Shown piece after piece: positions 21,050 through 30,689 of a stretch of DNA of 64,000 bases; the first letter of the stretch is position 1, and each line of letters begins with the position of its first letter. The translations under genes were made by a program, and so were the position numbers. Location of the stretch: positions 29,192 through 93,191 of the forward strand of contig DF241007.1 in assembly GCA_000507305.1 (NCBI GenBank). Direction: 5' to 3'. This stretch comes from Breviolum minutum Mf 1.05b.01 (lineage: Eukaryota; Sar; Dinophyceae; Suessiales; Symbiodiniaceae). Below the pieces are notes generated by a model that was not told where the DNA came from, ran no database searches, and saw only the letters and a program-made list of their open reading frames with translations.

Positions 21050-21186
21050 CCAACCCCCACCCTACCATACCCCCCTCAGAAATAAGGGTTGAATAAGACC
21101 TTATTAAGGGAAATCAATCATTAATAAGCCGAGATCATAAGGCCTTCTTTCCGGGGGGTACGTTATAAGGGGTTGGTTGATTCACC
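21050..21186. mobile_element. Family J element
   Basis: Family J has a CAACC(C)...TACCCCCC start, an internal TTAAGGGAAATCAAT...TTAATAAGCC palindrome and a GGGGGGTACGTTATAAGGGGTTGGTTGA end, complementary to the start. Confidence 0.7.
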
Positions 21187-21192
21187 CTAATA

Positions 21193-21471
21193 GAGGGTCC
21201 TTGATCCCCAACGCTAGTCTTCCACGCAATAGTTTTCAGCAACGCTGCGCAATGCTCTTGTTCACTCTCGCGCTCGATGTTCCATTCCATCGGCGATATG
21301 TAAGTGAGAAAGAAACACAACAAAAGTATCTGCCACTACGTGTGTGCAAGTGAAAAATAACCACATGGAAACAACTAACCCTTGCCAAAAAAAACAATCT
21401 TGTCCCATCAATGCTAGATCTTTGTGAACAATCAAATCGTTTTCCTTGTGCCCATCTTCATCCATCTTCAC
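21193..21471 (-). CDS. Two coding-like segments, candidate exons
   Basis: At about 21.40-21.47 kb the minus strand reads KMDEDGHKENDLIVHKDLAL; at about 21.20-21.29 kb, in another frame, MEWNIERESEQEHCAALLK. Both are charged and codon-regular. Boundaries were not resolved, and they may or may not be spliced together. Confidence 0.3.
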
Positions 21472-21837
21472 CCCACAAAAACCCCAAAGTTTCTAGCCAC
21501 AAACCACCCAACCCAAACATGGGCCTTTTCCAGTGGCGGTAGTGGTATCCATGAATTGCCCTGGTAGCACATTCAAACTGGATAAGTCGATACAAGGATA
21601 TCCCACAAAGCCCAAATCCAGATCTGTTGGTACAACCAACTTGCGTCCTCAGCTTTTCCAGGTCTTGGGTTTGTCTTGGTGGACCCGTGGAAGGGGATGG
21701 TGGCTCCCAACGGTTGGCAAAGTTTGGGGATTTTTTCCCAAACCTGTTTTTTGGACACAAGTGAAGGACCTTGGCTAAGTACTAATTGGTCATCATTTTA
21801 TGGAAAAATACATGTGGATGGCATATTCACCACCTAC

Positions 21838-21966
21838 CTACCACCCCCGCAAGGTTTAAGATACATAGCCACATAGCCCGTGCAAAGGGACCACGACTTA
21901 AAAGGAAAATAATTTGTCTTCCAACCATCATTGTCTGGGGCCTATGTTAGTTTTCGGGGGTGTACC
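21838..21966. mobile_element. Family F element (left end degraded)
   Basis: Right end CCTATGTTAGTTTTCGGGGG is intact; the left has TACCACCCCCGCAAGG. Core CTTCCAACCATCATTGTC fits the family. Confidence 0.55.
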
Positions 21967-22080
21967 TACCAATGTCCCATAAAAATCAACCAAAGTGTTG
22001 GTAAAATACATGATAGATGGATCCTAGGGTGTGGTGGAGGAGTTTTATTCTGCTGTTTCGCCACCTAAATCATCCCATTT

Positions 22081-22201
22081 AGTAACCGGTTAATAATCAG
22101 GATTAGTTTTCGTCCCCTTCCAAATGGCCTAAATAATGGCTTATAAAAGGGGGTGATCCGATCACCACGTACTTCATCCTGGGATCCCATCCTCCAAGTA
22201 C
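22081..22201 (-). mobile_element. Family H element
   Basis: Contains CCCCTTCCAAATGGCC, TGGCTTATAAAAGGGGGTGATCC and the terminal GGATCCCATCCTCCAAGTAC. Confidence 0.65.
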
Positions 22202-22307
22202 GTGGTGGTTCTAAATATTCTTTTTTATCTTTACGCCTACAACTTACAACTTGGGCTTAAATGTTCAAATCTTCCGTGGGATTTTCAGGGACCCCCAATA
22301 CTGATAC

Positions 22308-22416
22308 TACCCTCCGGTAAACTAACATAGCTGGCTGGAAAATCCACCATGAATGAAGATGTATTTCCTATTGGAATAGGTGAATTTCCATTGCCATGTT
22401 AGTTTACTGGAGGGTA
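22308..22416 (-). mobile_element. Family D element, candidate introner
   Basis: Terminal inverted repeats ACCCTCCGGTAAACTAACAT and ATGTTAGTTTACTGGAGGGT differ at one base. On the minus strand the element start gives CTCCA|GTAAAC and its end CCGGAG|GG, so a 96-nt intron would coincide with it. Confidence 0.8.
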
Positions 22417-22560
22417 TTCCCATACCACTGGGACCCCCTTCCCCAACGACCCCTTCGGCCCCCCGGGTCGGCACCTGAGCGAAAATCACGTGCAATGCCT
22501 TCAGCCACCTCCGAGGCATCGGTGAAGATGTAGGGCACATCCCTGGATGGAGTGGGAAGG
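22408..22560 (-). CDS. Candidate exon, unknown protein
   Basis: The minus strand reads TPSRDVPYIFTDASEVAEG then IARDFRS. It can end either at CGCTCAG|GTGCCG (22475) or, staying open through a Gly/Arg-rich stretch, at CTCCA|GTAAAC within the family D terminus. The YIFTDAS motif is reminiscent of RNase H-like folds but is too short to claim. Confidence 0.4.
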
Positions 22561-22620
22561 TCGGTCGTGGTGGGGATTTTTTTTTTTGAAGGTGAGCAAA
22601 ATGGAGAAAAAAACCTTGAT

Positions 22621-22725
22621 CTAGTTGGTGGTTGAACCAACCCATTTGAAAAATATGCTCGTCAAATTGGGTTCATCTTCCCCAGGTAGGGGTGAAAATA
22701 AAAAATGTTTGAAACCACCAACTAG
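22621..22725. mobile_element. Family A element, complete
   Basis: Starts CTAGTTGGTGGTTGAACC and ends GAAACCACCAACTAG, an essentially perfect TIR pair; core with GCTCGTCAAATTGG. Confidence 0.85.
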
Positions 22726-23427
22726 TTGGTTGTTTAGGGGATCCAATGGGTATCATCAGCATTTTTAATAGGAAAATACATCTTCAACAATGGAAAAAAA
22801 ACCTGGCAACTGACAATTCTGCTGGTGACCTTTTTGGGATGGTTAAGTCACGTGACCCTTGAAATCAATGGTGAATGGACCTCCAACTAGGGGATGAAAA
22901 GGTCGCTTTTGACTGAATCACCTGGTGGTTGTTTAGGGAATACAATGGTATCATCACCAGTTTCAATAGGAGTTACATCTTCAAATTGATCCGAGAACAA
23001 GCCACAATTGAGCAATGAAAAGACCCCCTGGTGGTTGTTTGGGGAATGTTATGGGGGATGAAATGCTACGCAGTTGTGTGGGGATTATAAGAATCCATGA
23101 TAGGGATCGCAGCACTTATGGAAAGAAGTAAAAGGGTTTTTTCATTGCTCAAACAAGTTGTTTTCAAATGGAAAATGTGGGTAAAAGTACACTTCACGCA
23201 AACTAACTAACATATCATCGCACCTTGGGAAAAGAAAAGTCATCTTCAAGAGTGCCTTGGGAGAGGATATGTCGGTTCCTAGAAGGGTACCCTAAACTTG
23301 AACCACCATGCACCTATTATATACATCTATTAATATGGGTTATACAGGGCCTTATGGGAAATAATTGGAGAAACACACTCATGAACCTATATCCAGCCAT
23401 TCACCCCCACCAAACCACCCCCTTCAC

Positions 23428-23578
23428 CCATCCAAGGGACGGGAAGGCTGACATCAAATAACGACACTTCGTCACATTCGCTTCGCAGATCCAAGCCACT
23501 TCGAACCTTTCGAAACTGGACGTTTTTCTTATCACCGGTTCGGGTGATGCGGGTAAACCGCACCGATTTTTGCAGCTT
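23428..23578 (-). CDS. Candidate exon, unknown protein
   Basis: One of the strongest candidates. After CTACATAG| the minus strand is open for 151 nt reading KLQKSVRFTRITRTGDKKNV..., ...VRSGLDLRSECDEVSLF... and ends at TGGATGG|GTGAAG. An in-frame TAG just upstream supports the acceptor. Composition suggests a folded, beta-rich domain; no family recognised. Confidence 0.5.
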
Positions 23579-23880
23579 CTATGTAGACAAATTACCTTAA
23601 ATGGTGGGTTTCCCCAACAACTCTTGGTTTTCCTACGAAAAAATCATCATTTTGGGGTGTGAAATGAGGGGGCAAAAACCATTTTAGGAAACACCCATGT
23701 TGAAAAATTACCAATTGTTGCTATCTATTCTTCCTGTGAAAGAGGGAAGCTTTCTGCCCTTAGGAGCCGGGACACCCCCGGTGCAAAACGCCCCCATACC
23801 TCTTAGCTTGTAGCTATCCAGCTTGGGCGGTGAGTGGCTCGGTGAAAAGATCCAAGTCAGTAAGTCCAGATTCATTCAAT

Positions 23881-24026
23881 CCATGGGAACCTAAGGTACC
23901 CCCCCACCAAAGCTACCCCCCCAAGAAATAAGACCCTTATTAAGGGAAGCCAATGGTTAATACCATTAATAAGGCCTTATTTATTAGAGGGGGTAGCTTT
24001 GGGTGGGGTACCTTAGATTCCCATGA
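23881..24026. mobile_element. Family J element with about 38-base arms
   Basis: Left arm starts CATGGGAACCTAAGGTACCC and the right arm ends GGGTACCTTAGATTCCCATG; the two remain complementary through an AAAGCTACCCCC block with few mismatches. The centre has ATTAATAAGGCCTTATT. Confidence 0.75.
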
Positions 24027-24187
24027 TCAAGTGATTATTCAGGTTTTTGGTCAACCCCCCCAAAGGAAGGCAAGGATTATTATACCTGGTGTTTCTTAGC
24101 AATTGGGTGACTATATACTACCTACTACCCTTTGCAAGAACCTGAACAATCCATGGTTTTTGTTGGATGCTACAGACCCCGATTCAA

Positions 24188-24296
24188 CTAACATGGCCTG
24201 CTGGAAAATTCCAACCATAAATTTGAAGATGTATACATCTCCTTTTACAAATCAGATGATTTTCCAGCAGCTTGCCATGCTAGTTTTGGGGGCGGG
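24188..24296. mobile_element. Family D-like element
   Basis: Left AACTAACATGGCCTGCTGG and right CCAGCAGCTTGCCATGCTAG are complementary apart from a small gap; AAGATGTATACATCT sits in the middle. Confidence 0.6.
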
Positions 24297-24560
24297 CATC
24301 TTTTTTCCAAAAAACTACTCAACAACAACAGAGGGAAAATTCCATAGGATCAGCCCCCCGAATGAAAGAGTACTGTAAATCCACCAAATAACCACATCCA
24401 ACAAGTGAAACATCTGAGCAAATTATGATAATTGGGGTTGTTCCAAAGGGCGAAGTATATAGTTCAAGTACAGCCATGGGGATCATGTTTTAGCCAGCCT
24501 TGTGATGACGACGATCATGGTGATGATCCCTACAACAATTTCAAAAAATGGTGGTGGAAG

Positions 24561-24690
24561 CCCTTGGAGGATCATCCCAGGACGGACGTAAGTGGCCCTA
24601 CCTAAAATCCGTTTAGGAACAACCCGATGTAGGGGACCTAGGATCACCATGGTTATTAACCACCTACTAACTGGGATGATCCTCCAAGTA
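24561..24690. mobile_element. Family H element
   Basis: Ends CTTGGAGGATCATCCCAGG and CTGGGATGATCCTCCAAG are nearly perfect complements. Confidence 0.8.
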
Positions 24691-24897
24691 GGTACCACCA
24701 AACATAGCGTCAAGGTGCTCAACATCAAGCCCCAAGCGCTTGAACTCAGCTTGTACAGCATGGGCTACCATTTCAGAGGTACCCCATCCTGTATACATCG
24801 AAAAGATCCTCAACGGACCTTAGTAAACCATCAAACGAAAGTATATTAAGGGTGAAGGCTGGAGTCAGAGAACTTGAATACTCCGAAAAAAAAATTG

Positions 24898-25027
24898 GTG
24901 ACTTTGACTTACCCTCCGGTAAACTAACAGTAGCAACGGAAATACACCTGTTCCAATAGGAAATATATCTACAAATCGTGGATTTTCCATTGCTATGTTA
25001 GTTTACTGGAGGGTAAGTCAAAGTCAC
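24898..25027. mobile_element. Family D element inside a larger palindrome
   Basis: The two 32-base arms match at 31 positions. The inner part is the family D terminus (ACCCTCCGGTAAACTAACA); the outer part, GTGACTTTGACTT, is extra and not found at other family D copies. The right arm reads GGAGG|GTAAGTC, a strong donor motif on the plus strand. Confidence 0.8.
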
Positions 25028-25402
25028 GAATTTTTTTTTGGGTCTGCTTGTCCGGTGGGTTGTTTTTGGAAGCTTGGCACACAACTTCGGTGCTCCGGTG
25101 GCATCACCAAATCTTGGATTCAGCTCCAAATGGCTGGTGCGTCCGTGGGGTTCTCACGGTGGGGTAGATTCTTGGGAAAAACTAGCAGCTAACCCTGAAA
25201 AATGCACCTTTTTTGTTCAATAGAAAACCATGTCATCTTCAAAGAATTCCATTTCTTGCCACGTTATAATATAGAGACTGTGACGATAGGTGATTTTAGA
25301 AGCCTTCCCATCGCACAGTTGCATGGAAAGATCCTGTGGGTTGATGAAGAAATTGGAGAAGAAGCAGGCAAGAACAAGCAGCTGGTTAAAGAACAGACTT
25401 TA

Positions 25403-25524
25403 GGATCTACCCCCACCCAGTAACAGTTCCATATGCTGGTTTATAGGAATCCCCAAAAAAAAAATCCTTCATACTCCTGGTGGTGACGAGCCAGCATCCT
25501 GGGTGGGGAGCAGGTAGATCCACA
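25403..25524. repeat. Family L element
   Basis: Begins GGATCTACCCCCACCC and ends GGGGAGCAGGTAGATCC; includes TCCTGGTGGTGACGAGCCAG, found reversed at 7.2 kb. Confidence 0.6.
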
Positions 25525-25985
25525 TGATTCCCTTCAATGGATCTGAGGCAGGTCACATATACAAGAAATCCATCAACAACAAGTTTGAACACAACATGGT
25601 AATACCCTTCTAATTATCTAATTTCAAGGTGGTGGTATAATATGACTTGGTGTCCCTTTTTACAAAACCTTGTTCAGTCAGGTTTGAAGATAAATTATTA
25701 TCATGAAAATCATCCAAAAGCCTGAAAAGGTTCAACAATGTTCGACAAAATACAAGTCCAAAGTGTTCAAAATCATTTTTCTATGAGGAATTGGGGCACC
25801 ATGTCAACCTTTTTCACGCTGTATTTCAGTGATGCATGATATGTATACTCATCCAAGATTCGCTTCTTTTGTGCCCACTTGCTACGGATGACCTGACCGG
25901 TGAAGGGTTTCCCGATGCAGGAGAGTTTCACCCCATGGCGAAAGTTGGCTGAGTGAAACTCACTCCCTCGTTTTTTGGGAACTTC

Positions 25986-26094
25986 ACAGGTTGAACCAAC
26001 CTATTTGAAAAATATGCGCAGTTGTCAAATTGGATCATGAAACCCCAAAAAAATCGGGGTGAATTTTTGAAAAATATTTGAAACCACCAGCTAG
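25986..26094. mobile_element. Family A element
   Basis: Left end trimmed (CAGGTTGAACCAACC), right end GAAACCACCAGCTAG; belongs to the subgroup with GCGCAGTTGTCAAATTGG and AAACCCCAAAAAAATCGGGG. Confidence 0.75.
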
Positions 26095-26296
26095 AAAAGG
26101 ATTGATTTGATCAATCAACTAAGATTTATCCATATTTGATTCGGTAGTTACTCAGCTGGCTTGCACCCAAGATTCCAGTCACCAACTACGGGATGGAACA
26201 TATTTAGGCTCTGGTCCCAAGTTTCTAGTGTGCATTTGTTGAAGGGGTTCTGTCTGCAGATGCCTTTGAATTGAACTCGTATCGCAGGTACAGTAC

Positions 26297-26624
26297 CTCT
26301 TCCAGTCTCGCCATCATGTATTTCATCCAACCTAAAGTGAACATGTCTAGCAATAGAGCAATGGAGTTTCCTGGTTCCCTTAATATGTGGTAGGTAGCAT
26401 ATAATCACCCGATTGGCAATATATAAGTGGTAGATAAGTGGTATATACTGCCAATTGGGTGATTATGTATCGCCTACCACCTATTTAAGGGAACCAGAAA
26501 CAGCTACTGAATAGAAAATCGAGAAAGGTGGTCTCAAATTTCCCTGCCAACTGTGTTGCTCTTCAGCCAATTGTCTCCGTGTCTCCGTCGATCCATTGGA
26601 CCATAGGTAACCCATAAGATCCCA
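26297..26624 (-). CDS. Two candidate exons flanking a hairpin intron
   Basis: Exon one (from TGAAG|TGGGATC) reads WDLMGYLWSNGSTETRR... and ends ...FYSVAVS at TTTCTG|GTTCCC. Exon two starts after GGGAACCAG|GAAACTCC and reads GNSIALLLDMFTLGWMKYM... up to MARLEE, with donor GAAGAG|GTACTG. The 124-nt interval is a hairpin element, so re-entry in frame is informative. A hydrophobic stretch spans the junction, hinting at a membrane segment. A second frame of exon two (LDEIHDGETGRG...) is also open and coding-like, so this assignment is uncertain. Confidence 0.45.
26371..26497 (-). mobile_element. Family N long hairpin element, candidate introner
   Basis: Arms of about 48 bases with only a few mismatches, outer sequence CTGGTTCCCTTAA, inner AATCACCC(A/G)ATTGGCA, separated by about 30 bp. 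On the minus strand the termini read CTG|GTTCCC and GAACCAG|G. Only one copy is seen in the window. Confidence 0.8.
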
Positions 26625-26977
26625 CTTCATGATAAATCATACCATTACCTTCTGAGACCACCCATTGAGACCTTTGATGCTATAAGGATCATGTCTGTCA
26701 ATATCTGCTGACATCTAGGTAATACCTTGAAAAAACGATAAATCATTGAAACCAAAATGGTGATATTTTTCCAAACACCAAAAAAAAACTGAGAAAAAAA
26801 ACAGTAAACATATTAAAGGCTATAACAACAAAAAAATAAATACTAGCAAACTCTATTTCGAAGCCCTCCAAACCAACGAACCTCTAAAGTACATAATAAA
26901 TTTTCATGGCATTTTCCAAATAATTCACCCCGTTCGACCTCCCCAACCCAACCAGGTCTACATCATTTTCCCACAAC

Positions 26978-27203
26978 CGCCGGCCGCCTCCAAAACCTCA
27001 GGACATCGCTCCAAATTCCATTGGGCGAAGCCCTGCACCGACGGCACCGCCATCGGCGGTGAAGCGCCCATCGTTTTCGGCGGTGCAACCGGCTGAACCG
27101 TTGGCTCCGGCTCCGAGGCGTCGGAGATGGCATCGGAGGCCGCGGATGGCGGCGTGGGCCTTGGTCGGTGGGGGGGGCCCTTGGTTGGGGGGAGAAATGG
27201 AAG
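26978..27203 (-). CDS. Candidate exon, Pro/Ser/Ala-rich linker
   Basis: A clear acceptor (TTGGTTTTTTCAG|CTT) opens a 226-nt frame: LPFLPPTKGPPHRPRPTPPS, then an acidic SAASDAISDASEPEPTVQ, then PPMAVPSVQGFAQWNLERC before GGCG|GTTGTG. GC content is far above the flanks, which makes it stand out. It looks like a disordered linker followed by the start of a folded part. Product unknown. Confidence 0.5.
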
Positions 27204-27561
27204 CTGAAAAAACCAAGACATTTTTGATGGATTTTTTCGTATATGGACAATTTCCTCATTTTTCAATAGTACATTGACTCATTTATTTCGTGGATGTTCC
27301 AAACTGGTCATGTTTAGTTTTCGGGGGGGAAAAATGTTGATGGAACCAACCCCAAGGCCAACCACCGATTTCGGATGTAAAAAAAAACGGCCAATAATAG
27401 GATGAACTACCAACCAATCTCAACTGGTGCAACCGCCAGATTTCTGGTTGCCATCTAAACTGTATCCCGAAAGAGAAAAGTGCCGATGAAGTTGCAAGAT
27501 GAAAAAATTGTCCCGAAAAAGAAATGGTCTTACTGTCAGGTTGACACGTTAATTCCTTTAA

Positions 27562-27788
27562 AACCCTCCGGTAGACTAAAACAGCCATAGGAAATTCACT
27601 CTTTATATATTGAGAAAAATACCCTCAAAATGGTGCGTTTTTCTTTGCTACGTTCCATCAAAGATTGAATGGGACCTTACCAAACAACCCCGAAGGAAGT
27701 TGCTAGAGCTATTAGATACTCAGGTTTAGGTGGGTCTGTTCAGTGGGTCCTGTTGGAAATTTCTTGGATATGTTAGTTTACTGGTGTG
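27562..27788. mobile_element. Family D element interrupted by family E
   Basis: Left end ACCCTCCGGTAGACTAAAACA and right end GGATATGTTAGTTTACTGGTG belong to family D, but about 108 bp of reversed family E lie between them, making the element twice its usual size. Confidence 0.65.
27655..27762 (-). repeat. Family E dispersed repeat, copy 3 (nested)
   Basis: Reverse complement of the 5.3 and 16.2 kb copies (CCATCAAAGATTGAATGGGA to TTGGAAATTT), nested in a family D element. Confidence 0.65.
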
Positions 27789-27836
27789 CACCATATAACT
27801 GCAACTGACGTGTCAATCAGCCACCCCCCAACCGAC

Positions 27837-27923
27837 CCGGCCTCTGCGTCACCGTTGCATTGCCTCCACTTCGAACCAACCGACGACGCTTGCGCACAGT
27901 GGCCGTCATGGCGTCATAGAAGG
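27837..27923 (-). CDS. Candidate exon, basic segment
   Basis: After CTTCTCCAAAAG| the minus strand reads FYDAMTATVRKRRRLVRSG then GNATVTQRP before CCGG|GTCGGT. The Arg/Lys cluster could be a nuclear-localisation or nucleic-acid-binding patch. A family A element lies about 35 bp upstream. Confidence 0.4.
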
Positions 27924-27955
27924 CTTTTGGAGAAGTTTGGTTGGGTCAAGGGGAT

Positions 27956-28066
27956 CTAGTTGGTGGTTGAACGAACCCATCTGGAAAAAATATGCTCGTC
28001 AAATTGGAAATCTTCCCCAATTTTGGGGGTAAAAATTAATAAAATATTTGAGAAACCACCACCCAG
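27956..28066. mobile_element. Family A element
   Basis: Starts CTAGTTGGTGGTTGAACG, ends GAAACCACCACCCAG; contains the GCTCGTCAAATTGG core. Confidence 0.8.
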
Positions 28067-28570
28067 GGATGATACAGGGGATCTAGCTGAGGATAGATGA
28101 GACTTGATGATGATGCGACATGAAAGGATGATACCTTGTGATGATAAATGATAGATGGTAGATGATACTTGATGAACAAGGCCGAGGAAATGTTTTGTGT
28201 TCTCTTTTTCTAAGGCACCCATTGAAACGCTAGAAACTGCCGAGTCATCAGAGTCATCCCGTTTTTGTGCTGCCTCTATCTGAAGAAGGATGATCTCTCA
28301 AAGGTAGATGTGCATTTTTCCTGTTTTTGATATATGGATCGTTTAGCATGTAGATGATGCTTTGTTCATGCTTCTTGTCTATCGGCAAATGAATGTACTT
28401 ACTCACCTAGGTACTATACTACTACATTCATTCGTTTTTGCATGTTTCCCAGTTATTGTCTCATGTTGTTTCTCTCTTTTTCCATCTGCTGGTTCATCAA
28501 TTTAGTTCTTCAATGATATAACTCTTCTTGTTCATTCCTTCTCGGATTCTTGTCTCTTAATCCTTTTAAC

Positions 28571-28671
28571 CCCTTGCGTCAGCCACAGAAATCATCGGCA
28601 GGTGCGAGGTACGACGTTGCACCAAGACATTGCCCAAAAGGTTGTCACGTTTCATAGCAAGTTCAGCGAAA
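28571..28671 (-). CDS. Candidate exon, unknown protein
   Basis: After TTTTTGAAGCAG| the minus strand reads FAELAMKRDNLLGNVLVQRR then TSHLPMISVADAR to AGGG|GTTAAA. The opposite strand is also open (HQDIAQKVVTFHSKF...), so strand assignment rests on the local trend. Confidence 0.33.
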
Positions 28672-28788
28672 CTGCTTCAAAAAGGCTCTCCTCCGTTCTC
28701 CTCACATGTTTATGATTTTTTTAAACACCATGAGCTACACCAGATTGAAAGCTTGATGCAAAGATGCAAAAATGCATGTTGATAGCCA

Positions 28789-28870
28789 CCAGGGAACTAA
28801 CATATCCCCCAAAAATGGCATTTTGAAGATGATTTTCCTTTTCCCAAGGTGGGATATGTTAGTTCCCTGG
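28789..28870. mobile_element. Family C short element with 20-base perfect TIRs
   Basis: 82 bp bounded by CCAGGGAACTAACATATCCC and its exact complement. The core AAGATGATTTTCCTTTTCCC is shared with families B and F, so these are related. Confidence 0.85.
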
Positions 28871-29156
28871 AGGGTAGTGGATCTCATACAAGAAAGACTT
28901 TGGCGGAGAGGTTCCCTCGACAACGAGTTCAAACGTTGCGTTGCTGAAAAAGGTGTCAGCTCCAAATCCGTTCCCCACAACGCGAAATGATTGGGTTTTT
29001 TTATGGATGTACTTTGGGCAGTAGAGATGGCCAACTGAGGATCTTTATACCCCAGAATTTCGGAAAAATAAGGCTTGTGGTTTATAGAAATCCCTTTTGA
29101 AAAAGGCTATAGCCCTGAAGTTCTCATCTGTGTATGCATGGATATTTAGATAGATA

Positions 29157-29226
29157 TTTATTTACGTAAGAGTATATATATGAAAATAAACCTATCTATA
29201 TCTACATATATCTACATATATCTATC
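29157..29226. repeat. AT-rich (TATATC)n tract
   Basis: Imperfect TATCTA/TATCTACA units. Similar short AT runs occur at 29.62-29.70 kb. Confidence 0.8.
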
Positions 29227-29233
29227 AAGTAGC

Positions 29234-29314
29234 CTGGACATCTAAAAAGGTGCGAGTCCTGTCCCTTTCCCGGAACAACCCCCTGAGCTGCCAGGGCATG
29301 TTCACACGCAGCAC
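29234..29314 (-). CDS. Candidate exon, unknown protein
   Basis: Exactly 27 codons between GGGCCTAAG| and GATGTCCAG|GCTACT (a GC donor): VLRVNMPWQLRGLFRERD then RTRTFLDVQ. The frame is also open upstream (GGYVTLAGPK). Highly coding-like, no recognised family. Confidence 0.45.
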
Positions 29315-29826
29315 CTTAGGCCCAGCAAGGGTGACGTAGCCCCCACCCCCCCCAAAAATAATAGCAGGCCTTAGGATCAGGGGCCGGCTATTCAACCTTT
29401 CTTTCTGGTTAGGGTAGGGTAGGTTTTTCCCAGCCAACAATCTAAGTGGGAAAAGGCTGGCTGGTTGGGGTTTTTGAGGGATGGCTGGTTGGGGTTTCTT
29501 GAGGGGGAAATAAATCCACTAAAAAATGTTGGGAACCATAGCCGTAGTGGCTGGAAAAAAAAATTGTGATGAGACTGGAAAGGTTCTTTCCTTGAAATGT
29601 TAGGCACTGCTGATGGGTTTTCTATATATATATATGTTGGTATATCTAAATATATAGATATACATATATTGGTGTATACATGTGTACATATCAGTACATA
29701 TATTTAATTGAAGAAATATCATTTGTATTCATTTGTTGGGTATGTCCCTCAATAAACTTCTTTTGGCGAGTCTTCTTGCCAACTTCCCGAGAACCAAAGG
29801 GGAAAAAAGCTTTTGAGGTTACCTAC

Positions 29827-30030
29827 CGCGACCTTTTCGACACTGGAAACTCACCTATATGGATGTTTCCGAAAATAGGGGTACCCCAAAATGGATGGTT
29901 TATAATGGAAAACCCTATTAAAATGGATGATTTGGGGGTACCCCTATTTTTGGAAACACCCACATAATCTTCAAGAAGAAACACATCTTTACAAAACATG
30001 CTCGAATTGTGGCCGCCTGCTACACCCTGG
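29827..30030 (-). CDS. Two candidate exons flanking a family G intron
   Basis: Exon one (71 nt, from CTGTTCCAG|CCAG) reads QGVAGGHNSSMFCKDVF then LLEDYV and ends at TATGTGG|GTGTTTCC. Exon two follows CATCCATATAG|GTGAG as GEFPVSKRS to TCGCG|GTAGGT. The 105-nt intron is a family G element plus six bases. Confidence 0.42.
29855..29961 (-). mobile_element. Family G element, candidate introner
   Basis: Near-perfect inverted repeat: GGATGTTTCCGAAAATAGGG and CCCCTATTTTTGGAAACACC, with GGTACCCC continuing the arms and ACCCTATTAAAATGG at the centre. About 100 bp, no coding capacity. Confidence 0.85.
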
Positions 30031-30301
30031 CTGGAACAGAACTCTCAGAACTGATTTTATGCACTTCCTATTGAAAACGGGGATCTTCCACAGATCCCAA
30101 TGTTGACTTGATATCATTGGAATATTATTGGATGATTTTTGGCGCAAACCCTTTACCATTGCTCACCATTCCTCACCATTCGTCACCATTCGCCCCATGC
30201 ACTAGCCACAGGCACGGGCTAAATGTTCTGCCGCACGCGTGGCCATGGAGGCTTCTGAAGCCTGTGTTCGGTCTGAAATGTGGGTGACTTTAGGTATCCC
30301 T

Positions 30302-30455
30302 TACTTGGAGGATCATCCCAGGACGTGTAAGTGGTTCATAACCATGGTTAGTTGTTGTCCCCTAACGATTGGGTTGTTCCCCTTCCAAATGGCCTTTTTA
30401 TGGCTTGTAATGGGGTTGATCCGAACTGCCTACTAAGTGGGGTGATCCTCCAAGT
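30302..30455. mobile_element. Family H element
   Basis: Ends TACTTGGAGGATCATCCCAG and GTGGGGTGATCCTCCAAGTA; contains CCCCTTCCAAATGGCC and TGGCTTGTAATGGGG. Confidence 0.8.
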
Positions 30456-30475
30456 AGCTGGTCGTAAATGATGTA

Positions 30476-30588
30476 TACCCTCCCTAAAACTGACAGTTCG
30501 GCCCTGAAAATAAGCCTTACCAAAAGGCTTAAGGATCGTCTTCCAACCATGCATTTTCAGTGGCAACCTGTCAGTGTTGGGGAGGGTT
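30476..30588. mobile_element. Family B element
   Basis: TACCCTCCCTAAAACTGACAG at the left, CTGTCAGTGTTGGGGAGGGT at the right; core GGATCGTCTTCCAACC. It follows a family H element by about 20 bp. Confidence 0.75.
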
Positions 30589-30590
30589 AT

Positions 30591-30640
30591 CAGTTGGTGA
30601 TTGAACCACCCCATATTGAAAAATCTATGACTGAAAAAAC
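30591..30640. mobile_element. Family A fragment
   Basis: Only the left third remains: CAGTTGGTGATTGAACCACCCC...GAAAAATCTATGA. Confidence 0.5.
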
Positions 30641-30689
30641 GAAAAAAAAATCCATCGTTTTCCCCCAGTTTTGAGGCTTGAAAATTCAC

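Larger units (their letters stand above)
17807..21192. other. Mostly repeats; weak coding-like patches
   Basis: GC-richer patches at 18.0-18.2, 18.94-19.1 and 19.56-19.7 kb are open on both strands and cannot be assigned. The rest is family J, F and A elements, a CAA microsatellite and AT-rich sequence. Confidence 0.4.
23579..26296. other. Repeat-rich stretch without a confident gene
   Basis: Holds family J, D, H, L and A elements and a large palindrome at 24.9-25.03 kb. Around 25.04-25.18 kb several frames look coding-like on both strands and were not resolved. Confidence 0.4.

Noticed and set aside
29862-29961. Recurrent peptide MFPKIGVPQNGWFIMEN in plus-strand frames
   Set aside because: It is the translation of family G at 29.9 and 52.3 kb, not a conserved protein.
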